A DNA stretch of 64,000 bases from positions 558,001-622,000 of the forward strand of contig NZ_CP060402.1 in the NCBI RefSeq assembly GCF_015040615.1, in the 5' to 3' direction. This document shows positions 24,765 through 32,840 of the stretch, one piece after another; positions within the stretch are counted from its first letter, which is position 1; each line of letters starts with the position of its first letter. The DNA comes from Microbacterium sp. YJN-G. Lineage in GTDB: Bacteria; Actinomycetota; Actinomycetes; Actinomycetales; Microbacteriaceae. A program made the position numbers and the translations under genes. A model generated the notes under the pieces. The model was not told the origin of the DNA. It ran no database searches and saw only the letters and a list, made by a program, of their open reading frames with translations.

Positions 24765-25267
24765 GCGGCATGAGCATCGCACCCGCCACCGACCCCGTCG
24801 ACCTCGTGCACCTGCGCCGGTGCGTCGACCTCGCCCGTGAGGGACTGGATGCCGGTGACGAGCCCTTCGGCTCGCTGCTGGTGGATGCCTCGGGTGCAGT
24901 GCGCTTCGAAGACCGCAACCGCGTCGCGGGCGGCGACCACACCCGGCATCCGGAATTCGAGATCGCCCGCTGGGCCGCCGCGAACCTGACCCCCGGCGAG
25001 CGCCGCGCGAGCATCGTCTACACCTCGGGTGAGCACTGCCCGATGTGCAGCGCCGCGCACGCCTGGGTCGGCCTGGGGCGCATCGTCTACGCGACCAGCT
25101 CCGCGCAGCTGGTGCAGTGGCGTGCCGGTTGGGGGCTCGAGCCCGGTCCGGTGGCCGCGCTCCCGATCGGCGAGGTGGCACCGGGAATCGAGGTGACCGG
25201 ACCCGCACCCGAACTCGTGGACGAGGTGCGAGAGCTGCAGCACCGGCTCGCCGAGCGCTCGCGCTGA
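24761..25267 (+). CDS. Nucleoside/cytidine deaminase-family protein
   Basis: A 168-residue zinc deaminase of the CMP/dCMP-deaminase fold. The zinc ligands are in HPEFEIAR (the usual HAE is HPE here, with the catalytic Glu kept) and EHCPMCSAAHAW (usual PCxxC). Substrate may be guanine, cytosine or a nucleoside and cannot be set from sequence. It starts by ATGA overlap with the ankyrin lipoprotein (24761); ATG 24770 is an alternative. A strong hairpin follows. Confidence 0.82.
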   Translation: MSGMSIAPATDPVDLVHLRRCVDLAREGLDAGDEPFGSLLVDASGAVRFEDRNRVAGGDHTRHPEFEIARWAAANLTPGERRASIVYTSGEHCPMCSAAHAWVGLGRIVYATSSAQLVQWRAGWGLEPGPVAALPIGEVAPGIEVTGPAPELVDEVRELQHRLAERSR

Positions 25268-25301
25268 GCGGCAGAGCACCAGAGCGAGCCGGCGCCATAT
25301 G

Positions 25302-25339
25302 AGATGGGGCCCCGCGTTCCGGAACGCGGGGCCCCATCT
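25302..25339 (+). terminator. Strong palindromic terminator
   Basis: A perfect 38-bp palindrome, 19 bases per arm, starting AGATGGGGCCCCGCGTTCC. It ends the ankyrin/deaminase unit. There is no T-run. Confidence 0.75.
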
Positions 25340-25416
25340 GGACTCGACCTGCATGTCGTGACATGCGCTGCCCGGCGATGTGGGGAACGGGCGGCGGGTG
25401 ATCCGGGCCGAACCCG

Positions 25417-25626
25417 GTGCTCGTCTCACTCGCCCACCGGTACGGGCGGTCGCTGGGCTTTCATGTCCTCCATGCTCGCGGCGGCGTCACGGGCATCGTC
25501 GGCCGGCTGGGCGAGGCGTACGCCTCGCTCGAGGCCGCCATGCGCGACGGAGAGGCGAGCATGATCGACGCCGCGACGCGCAGGGTGTTCCTGATCGACG
25601 TCGATAGCGCGGGCACCGCTTCCTAG
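25417..25626 (+). CDS. Hypothetical small protein
   Basis: A possible 69-residue protein starting at GTG 25417 and ending 9 bp before the next gene. Composition is protein-like, with a helix-forming stretch around EAYASLEAAMRDGEASMIDA and the ending RRVFLIDVDS. No family is recognised and there is no good Shine-Dalgarno. It may be a remnant. Confidence 0.4.
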   Translation: MLVSLAHRYGRSLGFHVLHARGGVTGIVGRLGEAYASLEAAMRDGEASMIDAATRRVFLIDVDSAGTAS

Positions 25627-25635
25627 ACTGGAGCG

Positions 25636-26127
25636 ATGCGACCACTCACCGAGGCCCAGGTCCGCGAGGCGATCCGGAACGCGGATGCCGACGAGATCGC
25701 GGAGATCGGGATGCCGCACGACTTCATCCTCACCGACTGGGACTACATCGACTTCCTCGCCTGGCGCGATCCGGAATCGAGCAGGCGCGCGGTGGTGATC
25801 GTCGAGCACGAGGGGATGCCGATGGGCATCGTGCTGCGCGCGACGGACCCGAGCCGCGTGCGGTCGGGGATGTGCAACATCTGCCACACGCTGCAGCCGG
25901 GCAACCAGGTGGCGCTGCTGACCGCGCGCCGTGGGGGAGCGAAGGGACGCCGCGGGGATTCCGCCGGCACGTACATCTGCGCCGACCTCTCCTGCCACGA
26001 CAACGTGCGCCTCGCGCATCCGCTGGCCCCGAACGAGGTGCGTGCACCCGGCCAGGCCGACATGCGCCTGGACGGCACGCGCCGCCGCATGGAGTCCTTC
26101 GTCGTGCGGGTGCTCAGCGAGGAGTGA
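25636..26127 (+). CDS. FBP (EF-G-binding, FusB-like) domain protein
   Basis: A 163-residue protein of the FBP family, which includes the fusidic-acid resistance protein FusB that binds elongation factor G. An N-terminal helical part (PLTEAQVREAIRNADADE) is followed by a treble-clef zinc finger with ligands in MCNICHTL and YICADLSCHDN. Actinobacterial members are common and mostly untested for fusidic acid resistance. The ATG at 25636 follows a GGAG-like site. Single gene. Confidence 0.8.
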   Translation: MRPLTEAQVREAIRNADADEIAEIGMPHDFILTDWDYIDFLAWRDPESSRRAVVIVEHEGMPMGIVLRATDPSRVRSGMCNICHTLQPGNQVALLTARRGGAKGRRGDSAGTYICADLSCHDNVRLAHPLAPNEVRAPGQADMRLDGTRRRMESFVVRVLSEE

Positions 26128-26241
26128 GGCGCGGCCGGTCGGCCGCCGCCCGCCCCGTGCCGCTCTCCGTGACCCCGTGCGCTGCGTGAGCCTGAGTCCC
26201 GGATAGGCTGGCACCGAAGTCCTGCGCATCGAAGGAGAGCC

Positions 26242-27060
26242 ATGACCGATTCCATCCTGCTCACGGTCGACGAGGGTCTCGCCCGCCTCACCCTGAACCG
26301 CCCCGCGAGCCTGAACGCGTTCGACCAGGAGCTCGCCATGGCCTGGCGGGATGCGACGACCGAGGCCGTGTCGCGCGACGACGTGCGGGCGATCCTGCTG
26401 CAGGGCAACGGCCGGTCGTTCTGCGCCGGCGGCGACGTGATCGCGATGGCGAAGGGCATGAGCGGCGGCAGCGAGATCACCGCGCTGGCGCAGGTGATCA
26501 ACGAGGGCATCCTGTCGCTGACGACCTCGTCGATCCCCGTCGTGGCGGCCGCGCACGGCACGACAGCCGGCGGGGGCCTGGGCATCCTGATGTGCAGCGA
26601 TTACGCGGTGGTCGGCGCGAGTTCCCGGATCGGCAGCCTGTACGCGAACATCGGGCTCACGCCCGACCTGTCGGTCTCGGCGCAGCTGGCGCGCGCCGTC
26701 GGCGAGCGGCGGGCCCTGCAGCTGGTGCTGCAGGACCGCCTGCTGACGGCATCCGAGGCGGTGGAGTGGGGTCTGGTCGCCGAGGCGGTCGCCGCCCCGT
26801 CGGCGGAATCCGGGGCCGCGGATGCCGAGGCCGAGGCGGATGCCGTGCGCGAGCGCGCCGAGCAGATCGCGCGGTTCTGGCTGGCCGGCGCCGCCGGCGC
26901 CTACGGACAGGCCAAGCGGCTGGTGCGCTCGCAGCCGTCGCGCAGCTACGCCGACCATCTCGCGGAGGAGGCGCGCTCGATCGGCGAGGCGTTCGACACG
27001 CCGGATGCGCGGGCCCGGGTGGCGGCCTTCGCGTCGGGCTCGCGGAAGGCGTCGCGCTGA
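26242..27060 (+). CDS. Enoyl-CoA hydratase/isomerase family protein
   Basis: A 272-residue crotonase-fold protein acting on an acyl-CoA thioester. The oxyanion-hole segments are GNGRSFCAGGDVIAMAKG and AHGTTAGGGLGILMCSDYAV. The position of one catalytic Glu of true hydratases is Leu/Thr-like here (SLYANIGLTPDLS), so isomerase or another crotonase chemistry is possible. An acidic insert (residues about 188-205, AESGAADAEAEADAVRERAE) is unusual. ATG 26242 has GAAGGAG upstream. The stop region is tandemly duplicated. Confidence 0.85.
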   Translation: MTDSILLTVDEGLARLTLNRPASLNAFDQELAMAWRDATTEAVSRDDVRAILLQGNGRSFCAGGDVIAMAKGMSGGSEITALAQVINEGILSLTTSSIPVVAAAHGTTAGGGLGILMCSDYAVVGASSRIGSLYANIGLTPDLSVSAQLARAVGERRALQLVLQDRLLTASEAVEWGLVAEAVAAPSAESGAADAEAEADAVRERAEQIARFWLAGAAGAYGQAKRLVRSQPSRSYADHLAEEARSIGEAFDTPDARARVAAFASGSRKASR

Positions 27061-27087
27061 GGCATCCCGCTGAGGCATCCCGCTGAG
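27055..27087 (+). repeat. 13-bp tandem repeat containing the stop codon
   Basis: CGCTGAGGCATCC (27055-27067), which includes the gene's TGA, is repeated at 27068-27080 and begins a third time at 27081. Confidence 0.8.
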
Positions 27088-27174
27088 TCGTCGCGCTGAG
27101 CCGAGGGTTATCCACACCTCCCGTTGCCCGCCCGCCCTGCGTGGCAGGATGAGAGCACGACCGGGAGGATCCTC

Positions 27175-28344
27175 ATGTCTGACACCACGCCGCGCTCGGA
27201 GCGGCAGCCGCTGACCTCGAAGCTCATGCGAGGGTCGATCTGGATCGCCATCGGAGCGCTCATCGCCGCGGCTCTCGTCTGCGTCGTCTGGGTGCTCATC
27301 GGCGACCAGGACGGCATCATCGGCCGCGCCTTCCTCACCATCCTGCTGCTGGCCGTGTTCGCCGGCATCGCGATCGTCGAGTCGAACCTCGCCGAGCGGC
27401 GCCCCGACTGGCTGGCGCTGGCGAGCATGGGCGCTTGGATCATCGCGCTGCTGGTCGGCGCGGTGAAGATCTGGCTGCCGTGGGTGCCGTTCTCGGACGA
27501 CGACGGCGTGATGCGCTTCGTGCAGCTGCTCGCGGTGGTCGCGATCCTGCAGCTCGCGCTGCTGCACGTGCGCCTGTTCCTGCGCGCGTCGCAGCGGTAC
27601 GTGACGACCTTCACGCGCGTCATCGTGATGGTGACCTTCGCGCTGCTCGGCATCCTCGTCGCGATGCTGGTGTTCTTCCTCACCTTCGCCTTCCACATCG
27701 ACTTCGACGACCTGTACTGGCGCATCGTCATCGCGCTGACGATCCTCGTGGCGGTGGGCACCACGCTCATCCCGCTGCTGAACGCCCTGTTCGCCCCGCG
27801 CAAGCCGCAGGTGCCGCGCCCGGCGCAGCCGCTCCCCGTCCAGCAGGCGTGGCCGACCTATGCCGACGGACGCACCCCGCTGCCGGTGATGCCCGACGGC
27901 TCGCCCGACTGGAACGCCTACTACACCGGCTACCCGACGTACCCGGCGCCGGTCGCCGCGCCTGCGCAGAGCTTCCCGGTGCTGGATGCTGCGACGCAGG
28001 CGCCGTACGTGCCGGCAGGACACCAGGCGGATGCTGCGCCGGCTGCACCTGCGCAGACGGCATCCGCTTCGCCGAGCGCGCCTGCACCGTCCGACGGGCC
28101 TTCGGCCCAGACGACGGACGCGCCTTCGGCTCAGGCGCCGATCGCGCCTACGGCCGCGGCCGCGTCGATCCCCGACCAGCCCGCACCTCCCGCCGAGCCG
28201 GCACCGCCGTTCTCCCCGCCGGTTCCGCCGGCACCTCCCGTGCCGCCGCCCACGCCGCCCGCACCGCCGGCTCCTCCTGCGCCGCCGGCCGCCGACGGAT
28301 CGTTCCCGCCTCCGCCGCCCGCGAGCACGGGATCCGCACAGTGA
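27175..28344 (+). CDS. Membrane protein with Pro/Ala-rich tail
   Basis: A 389-residue protein. Four to five membrane helices lie in residues 20-190 (SIWIAIGALIAAALVCVVWV, AFLTILLLAVFAGIAIV, GAWIIALLVGAVKIWLPW and others). Residues about 205-389 are a long cytoplasmic or surface tail very rich in Pro and Ala, ending in repeated PPAPPA units. No enzymatic motif is seen. ATG 27175 has GGGAGGA upstream and is better than the in-frame GTG-type start at 27124. It overlaps the next gene by four bases. Confidence 0.8.
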   Translation: MSDTTPRSERQPLTSKLMRGSIWIAIGALIAAALVCVVWVLIGDQDGIIGRAFLTILLLAVFAGIAIVESNLAERRPDWLALASMGAWIIALLVGAVKIWLPWVPFSDDDGVMRFVQLLAVVAILQLALLHVRLFLRASQRYVTTFTRVIVMVTFALLGILVAMLVFFLTFAFHIDFDDLYWRIVIALTILVAVGTTLIPLLNALFAPRKPQVPRPAQPLPVQQAWPTYADGRTPLPVMPDGSPDWNAYYTGYPTYPAPVAAPAQSFPVLDAATQAPYVPAGHQADAAPAAPAQTASASPSAPAPSDGPSAQTTDAPSAQAPIAPTAAAASIPDQPAPPAEPAPPFSPPVPPAPPVPPPTPPAPPAPPAPPAADGSFPPPPPASTGSAQ

Positions 28345-29132
28345 GCGCGGTCGATCTGGGCGCACTCGCCGCCGACATCGCCAGAGAGGCCGGCGAGCTC
28401 GCCCTGCGCCGTCGCACGGCCGGGTATGCGCTGGCCGCGACGAAGTCCACTCTCGCCGACATCGTCACCGAGGCCGATCGCGAGGTCGAGCAGCTCATCC
28501 GCGAGCGGCTGCGCAGTGAGCGGCCCGGCGACGGCTTCCTCGGAGAGGAGACCGGGGCCGAGCGCGGCACGAGCGGACTGACCTGGGTGGTCGACCCGAT
28601 CGACGGCACGGTCAACTACGCGTACGGCATCGCCGCGTACTCGGTGAGCATCGCCGTGGTCGAGGGCGAGCCCCACCCCGAGGAGTGGCAGGGGGTGGCA
28701 TCCGCCGTGTCGGCGCCGATGCTCGGCGAATTGTTCACCGCCGTGCGCGGCGAGGGCGCCTGGCTCGGCGACCAGCGGCTCACCGTCACCTCCGAGACGC
28801 CGGCGGGTGCGCTGCTGGGCACCGGCTTCGGCTACGACCCGGCGACGCACGACGGCGATCTGGTGATGGTGCGGAGGGTGATGACGATGGCGCGTGACCT
28901 GCGCCGGATGGGATCCGCGGCCATCGACCTGTCCTATGTCGCGGCCGGCCGGCTGGACGGCTTCTTCGAGCGCGGCCTCAACGCCTGGGACTTCGCAGCC
29001 GGTGCGCTGCTGGTGCAGGAGGCCGGCGGATTCGTGAGCCGGCTCGAACTCGACATGCCGCGTCCGATGGTCATCGCGGGCGGTTCCGCGGTGCATGATC
29101 GACTGCGTTCGATCATCTCCGGCGAGGCCTGA
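28341..29132 (+). CDS. Inositol monophosphatase family protein
   Basis: A 263-residue Mg-dependent phosphatase. Metal-binding motifs are all present: GEETG near residue 65, WVVDPIDGTVNY near residue 80 and NAWDFAAG near residue 212. Substrates in this family are inositol monophosphate, histidinol phosphate or fructose bisphosphate, which cannot be separated here. The GTG at 28341 overlaps the stop of the membrane protein (GTGA), so the two are coupled; the open frame upstream of it lies within that gene and is not used. Confidence 0.9.
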   Translation: MSAVDLGALAADIAREAGELALRRRTAGYALAATKSTLADIVTEADREVEQLIRERLRSERPGDGFLGEETGAERGTSGLTWVVDPIDGTVNYAYGIAAYSVSIAVVEGEPHPEEWQGVASAVSAPMLGELFTAVRGEGAWLGDQRLTVTSETPAGALLGTGFGYDPATHDGDLVMVRRVMTMARDLRRMGSAAIDLSYVAAGRLDGFFERGLNAWDFAAGALLVQEAGGFVSRLELDMPRPMVIAGGSAVHDRLRSIISGEA

Positions 29133-29203
29133 GAAGCGGTCCGCGAAGTTTGTTCGGATCGATAGCTTTCTCAGGTACGACCCTGTAATGTGTTTATCCG
29201 ATC

Positions 29204-29217
29204 GTTACTTTCGTTAC
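29204..29217. promoter_or_regulatory. GTTAC direct repeat upstream of the M23 peptidase
   Basis: GTTAC occurs at 29204-29208 and 29213-29217 in the 145-bp AT-richer leader before the peptidase gene. Read on the other strand it is a GTAAC repeat, which resembles reported boxes of the cell-wall regulator MtrA. The spacing is nine bases, so this is tentative. Confidence 0.35.
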
Positions 29218-29277
29218 CCCGAAGCATCGAAGGTGACCAAGCGCCCCCGAGCTTGACCACGACCCGAGAGATCTGTT

Positions 29278-30654
29278 TTGCCCCCTGTACGTCCTGAGGT
29301 TGAATCCGCGCCCACGCGCCGATCCAACCGACTCCGCACCGCGTCAGCGGCCCACGGGAGCTCGGTGACCTCGGACGACTCGCTCACCGCATCCCTCGCC
29401 GCGCAGCCCGTCTCCGACACGACTGCCACGCTCAGCCGTCGCGCGCGCCGCCTCGCGCAGGCTGGATCGCTCGTCGACCCCGCCGCCGTGATCGAGGCTC
29501 CTGAGATCGCCGAAGACCCCGTCGTCCTTGATGTGCTGGCCGTCGTCGAGGCGCCCGAGGCCGCGACCACTCCGGTCGTCGTCGACATGCCCGGTGCTGC
29601 GGATGCCGCCGAGGCCGCACCGTCGCTCGCGGAGCCCGTCGTTCCGGACGCCGCCGAGGAGCCTTTCGTCGAGATCATCGCCGAATTGGCCGTCGCCGAC
29701 GAGATCGTCTTCCAGTCCAGTGAGCCTGTCATCGCCGAGCCCGTTGCCGAGCCGGCATCCGAGGTCGTCGACGCCTTCGCGCGAGCATCCGATGCCTTCG
29801 GCTTCTCGCCCGTCGATGACACCGAGGGTGCGTCCGAGGTACCCGCGGCCGATGAGCCGGTGCTCGTCGGCGCCGCGCCGGCATCCGGCGATGTCGCCCC
29901 GCGCCGCCGGATCGGCCGTCGCGTCCTCGCCGCCGGCGCCAGCCTCGGCGTGATGGGCGTGGCGGGACTGATCGCCGTGTCGATGACGCTGCCCGCCAGC
30001 GCCGTCGCGGCCGTGCAGGGCAGTGGTGCGACGCCGGTCGCCTCGCTGGTCGCGCCGGATGAGACCGCCGTGGCGGGCAAGAAGGTCTCCGAGGATGAGA
30101 TCCAGGCGTTCGTCGCCTCCGAGGGTGTGCAGGATGCGCCGCTGACGCGATCGGACGACTACCAGTCCGTCTCGCTGCTCGAGGTCGCGGCCGAGGAGCA
30201 CATCAAGTTCTCCGACAGCCTGTACACGAACGACCCGAACGCCGCGATCCAGTGGCCCTTCATGGTCGGCGTGGCGATGAGCTCGGGCTACGGCATGCGC
30301 AACGGCCGCATGCACGCCGGCATCGACCTGGTGCCAGGCAGCGGAGCGACGATCCAGGCGATCGCGGACGGCACCGTCCGCATCGCGACGGAGTCCGGTG
30401 GCGCCTACGGCGTCAGCGCGTATGTGGACCACGTGATCGACGGCAAGGTCGTCACGAGCCACTACGCGCACATGCAGTACGGCTCGCTGGAGGTGCGTGC
30501 CGGCCAGAAGGTCAAGGTCGGCGACACCATCGGAAAGGTCGGGAACACCGGCCGTTCCTACGGTGCGCACCTGCATTTCGAGGTCATCATCAACGGTTCG
30601 ACCGTCAATCCGCTCACGTGGATGCGCGAGAACGCGGGCCGGTACTCGTACTGA
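29278..30654 (+). CDS. M23 family metallopeptidase, membrane-anchored
   Basis: A 458-residue cell-wall peptidase. Residues 1-205 are an acidic, Ala/Val/Pro-rich region of low complexity, followed by a membrane anchor (RRVLAAGASLGVMGVAGLIAV). The C-terminal LytM/M23 domain (about 310-458) has the zinc residues in MHAGIDLVPG (HxxxD) and AHLHFEVIING (HxH). It should cleave peptidoglycan cross-links outside the membrane. The TTG at 29278 is preceded by GAGAG seven bases upstream. Downstream are two tRNA genes. Confidence 0.9.
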   Translation: MPPVRPEVESAPTRRSNRLRTASAAHGSSVTSDDSLTASLAAQPVSDTTATLSRRARRLAQAGSLVDPAAVIEAPEIAEDPVVLDVLAVVEAPEAATTPVVVDMPGAADAAEAAPSLAEPVVPDAAEEPFVEIIAELAVADEIVFQSSEPVIAEPVAEPASEVVDAFARASDAFGFSPVDDTEGASEVPAADEPVLVGAAPASGDVAPRRRIGRRVLAAGASLGVMGVAGLIAVSMTLPASAVAAVQGSGATPVASLVAPDETAVAGKKVSEDEIQAFVASEGVQDAPLTRSDDYQSVSLLEVAAEEHIKFSDSLYTNDPNAAIQWPFMVGVAMSSGYGMRNGRMHAGIDLVPGSGATIQAIADGTVRIATESGGAYGVSAYVDHVIDGKVVTSHYAHMQYGSLEVRAGQKVKVGDTIGKVGNTGRSYGAHLHFEVIINGSTVNPLTWMRENAGRYSY

Positions 30655-30674
30655 CGTCTCGATTTCGCGAGACG
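30655..30674 (+). terminator. Hairpin after the M23 gene
   Basis: Arms CGTCTCG (30655-30661) and CGAGACG (30668-30674) with loop ATTTCG, right at the stop codon. No T-run. Confidence 0.4.
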
Positions 30675-30721
30675 GCCCGGCGGATGGTAATCTCATCTGG
30701 TTGCCCTGAAACGGGTAGCAC

Positions 30722-30793
30722 GCCCCGATAGCTCAGTGGCAGAGCACTTCCATGGTAAGGAAGGGGTCGTCAGTTCAATCCTGACTCGGGGCT
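30722..30793 (+). tRNA. tRNA-Thr (GGT)
   Basis: Acceptor GCCCCGA pairs with TCGGGGC. The D arm is GCTCAGTGGCAGAGC. The anticodon stem CTTCC/GGAAG holds the loop ATGGTAA, giving anticodon GGT. The T arm is standard and the discriminator is T. Confidence 0.93.
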
Positions 30794-30826
30794 CGTAGCG
30801 TTCACTTCAATGAGGTGGGCGATTGC

Positions 30827-30900
30827 GGCGGAGTAGCTCAGATGGTGAGAGCGCACGACTCATAATCGTGAGGTCGCGGGTTCGAGTCCCGCCTCCGCTA
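30827..30900 (+). tRNA. tRNA-Met (CAT), integration site
   Basis: Acceptor GGCGGAG pairs with CTCCGCT (one G-U). The anticodon stem CACGA/TCGTG encloses CTCATAA, giving CAT. The T arm GCGGGTTCGAGTCCCGC is normal. From T30863, just past the anticodon, the sequence is part of the 81-bp repeat found again at 43408, so this tRNA is the attachment site of the element. Confidence 0.94.
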
Positions 30901-30943
30901 CGGAATGAAACCCTCGGCTCGCCGGGGGTTTTGTCGTATCCGG
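30863..30943 (+). repeat. attL, 81-bp direct repeat
   Basis: Begins with TAATCGTGAGGTCGCGGG in the anticodon arm and ends GTCGTATCCGG. It contains the 3' part of tRNA-Met, its terminator and the last codons of the integrase gene on the other strand. Identical to 43408-43488. Confidence 0.95.
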
Positions 30944-31914
30944 CCCACGCTTGCCGCGTTCTCACCCCCTCGATTGGCGACCTCACGATTTAGCCCGTTG
31001 ATCGCGTCGCGCACTGCATACGCTGCAGCCGTATCCGAGGTGTGGGTGTATCGCTCTGTTGTGGTGATCGAGGCGTGACCGGCGACGCGTTGAATCATGG
31101 CCGGAGCAACGCCAAGGCGTGCGAGGCGAGAAACGTAGGTGTGTCGCAGGTCGTGGAAGCGCAGCGGCATCCCGTCCGGGAATGTCGCGATCTGATCGCG
31201 GATGACTGGCCAGCGCACGGCACGCGATAGGTTGCCGCTGTCGAATGGCCCACCGCGTACACCGGTGAAGATGCGCTCATGGCCGGCGGCGCGAGCGGTG
31301 TCGAGGAAGGGGCGCAGTTCTTCGAGGATCGGCACTCGTCGGATGCGCCCGCTCTTCGTCGCGCGCTCTTCTAGCTGCCCGTGTCCGTTGGGCGACAGAG
31401 TGCGCCGCACAGTGATGAGGTCGGCGTGCTCGTCGAGATCATCCCAGCGGAGGCCGACCAACTCACCGAGCCGAAGGCCGGTGAAGGCCAGTCCGGCCAG
31501 CGCCCGCTGCCCTGTCGGAGTGCCGGCAGTGAGCGCGAGCATGCGGCGCACCTGAAGGTCATCGAGGGCGCGCGAGGAGGGGTCGGCCTCGTCAGCCTTG
31601 CCGCGGGTGCGATGAATCGCTCTAACGGGGTTCGAGGTGAGCAGGTCATCGAGCACGGCGAAGCCGAGCACCTTCGACAGCAGCGACAGCGCCTCCTGCT
31701 TCGTCGAGGTCGATCCGTCCCACGAGGCGCGTGCATTCATGATGACGAGCGGCCGCAGATCGGCAAGGGGGAGTGCCCCCAGCGTCGGGAGGATGCGTCG
31801 CCGCCAGGCGCGGTCGTATGCCGCCTCGGCGTTCGAGGTCAGTCCGTCATAGACCACAGCGCGAACCGTGCCGAAGAATTCGGCGAGGGTCGTCACGCTC
31901 GGGTCTAGTCTCAT
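30898..31914 (-). CDS. int: Tyrosine site-specific integrase
   Basis: A 338-residue phage-type recombinase. The N-terminal core-binding domain (about 1-110) precedes a catalytic domain with Arg in AFTGLRLGELVGLRWDDL, Lys in RATKSGRIRRVP, HDLRHTYVSRL, GHASITTTERY and the nucleophile Tyr in that last motif. It should insert and excise the element at tRNA-Met. The gene ends inside attL; because attR is identical, the frame is kept on excision. ATG 31914 lies seven bases after a -10 box, so the mRNA is probably leaderless. Confidence 0.93.
   Translation of the reverse strand: MRLDPSVTTLAEFFGTVRAVVYDGLTSNAEAAYDRAWRRRILPTLGALPLADLRPLVIMNARASWDGSTSTKQEALSLLSKVLGFAVLDDLLTSNPVRAIHRTRGKADEADPSSRALDDLQVRRMLALTAGTPTGQRALAGLAFTGLRLGELVGLRWDDLDEHADLITVRRTLSPNGHGQLEERATKSGRIRRVPILEELRPFLDTARAAGHERIFTGVRGGPFDSGNLSRAVRWPVIRDQIATFPDGMPLRFHDLRHTYVSRLARLGVAPAMIQRVAGHASITTTERYTHTSDTAAAYAVRDAINGLNREVANRGGENAASVGRIRQNPRRAEGFIP
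30908..30932 (+). terminator. tRNA-Met terminator (inside attL)
   Basis: AAACCCTCGG and CCGGGGGTTT form the stem around loop CTCG, followed by T. The same hairpin is at 43453-43477 in attR. Confidence 0.75.
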
Positions 31915-31921
31915 ATTTGAG

Positions 31922-31951
31922 ACTGTAGACCTACTTGCTAGCTAGTGTCAA
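31922..31951 (-). promoter_or_regulatory. Integrase promoter (leaderless)
   Basis: On the minus strand, TTGACA (31946-31951) and TACAGT (31922-31927) are 18 bases apart. The -10 box ends seven bases before the integrase ATG, leaving no room for a Shine-Dalgarno. A CTAGCTAG palindrome sits in the spacer. Confidence 0.65.
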
Positions 31952-32457
31952 TCTTCGGACTGGGTTTCTCGAGCTGCCTTGAAGGCATCATCGAAACCAG
32001 CAAGCCACGCTTCGACGTCGACCGTCACGCCGGGCATCTCAAACACGTCGGGGTGAACGCCGAAGGCTGCGCGGAACAACGAGATACGCCGGAAGATCGT
32101 TGATCGACTCATGCCGATCTGACGCATGCCCTCGAACCCGCCGACGAGTCGCCAGGTCAGCCAGAAGCCGAAGAGATCCACCGTCGTCGAGCCGACCCAG
32201 CCGCGCATCAGGGACTTGATGCCGGGGAAGGCTGCGTGCAGCGGCCGATTCACCGCCTTATTGGCTGCGTGGTAGGTGTCCCAGGCAGCCTCAAGGGCGC
32301 CACGCGCCTTGCCCTCGCCCTCGGGCGACGGCATCCGATCCGCTCTGAAATCCGCCACGTCTGCCAGTCCGATAGTTGAAACTTCGTTGACTACCAGAGT
32401 ACGGCCCACCACCGACCCCAGCCACTGCCTCGACCGTTCTCCCGAAATTTCCTTCAC
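31948..32457 (-). CDS. Hypothetical protein with HTH-like segment
   Basis: A 169-residue protein with no recognised family. A helix-turn-helix-like stretch GMRQIGMSRSTIFRRISLFR (near residue 115) suggests DNA binding; a central hydrophobic segment VDLFGFWLTWRLVGGF lies before it. It may regulate integrase or rep, as small regulators do in this type of element. The start is GTG 32457; upstream GGAAA-type sequence is weak. The -35 box of the integrase promoter overlaps its last codons. Confidence 0.6.
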   Translation of the reverse strand: MKEISGERSRQWLGSVVGRTLVVNEVSTIGLADVADFRADRMPSPEGEGKARGALEAAWDTYHAANKAVNRPLHAAFPGIKSLMRGWVGSTTVDLFGFWLTWRLVGGFEGMRQIGMSRSTIFRRISLFRAAFGVHPDVFEMPGVTVDVEAWLAGFDDAFKAARETQSED

Positions 32458-32504
32458 AGGATCAAGACGGGCGCTGCGCGCCCACCCTGTGGGACACTCC
32501 CAGC

Positions 32505-32654
32505 ATGAGCGAATGGGACTTCTTGCATGGCCTCACCGGCCAGGAACTCGACGACGCGATGTCGAGCGGCGCAACCGCCGAAGAATGGGCGTGGATCGAG
32601 GCCCACGATGCCGAGGAAGCGGAGAAGCGCACGGAGCATCCGGGCGAGAAGTAG
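32505..32654 (+). CDS. Small acidic protein, 49 residues
   Basis: A short ORF from ATG 32505 to TAG 32654, divergent from the HTH-like gene. The product is acidic and Trp-rich (MSEWDFLHGLTGQELDDAMS, then EEWAWIEAHDAEEAEKR), which looks like a real folded or helical small protein. No family recognised. There is no strong Shine-Dalgarno. A 9-bp-arm hairpin follows at 32663-32682. Confidence 0.5.
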   Translation: MSEWDFLHGLTGQELDDAMSSGATAEEWAWIEAHDAEEAEKRTEHPGEK

Positions 32655-32662
32655 TCTGCCGC

Positions 32663-32682
32663 CTCTCGCGCAAGCGCGAGAG
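32663..32682. terminator. Hairpin after the 49-residue ORF
   Basis: CTCTCGCGC (32663-32671) and GCGCGAGAG (32674-32682) form a tight hairpin with a two-base gap. It may be a terminator or part of a replication origin near rep. The 183 bp from 32658 to 32840 hold no other feature that I see. Confidence 0.45.
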
Positions 32683-32840
32683 TTGCCACAGGCAGAGGTC
32701 GCAGGCGATCTGGCCACGCTGACGCGATCCGATGCGCTGCATGTGGGCAAGAGCGCCAGCCGCGCGGCGCGCGGTGCGCCGCGCTGCGACGCATCCGCGC
32801 GCCCCACGGCCCGCCCCTCTCGCTCACCCGCTCCACTTCG

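Noticed and set aside
25302..25339. 38-bp palindrome as a fifth palindromic mobile element
   Set aside because: Its GC-rich stem directly after an operon and absence of related copies fit a terminator better.
30722..30900. tRNA-Thr as the integration target
   Set aside because: The 81-bp repeat begins in tRNA-Met; no part of tRNA-Thr is repeated at the right end.
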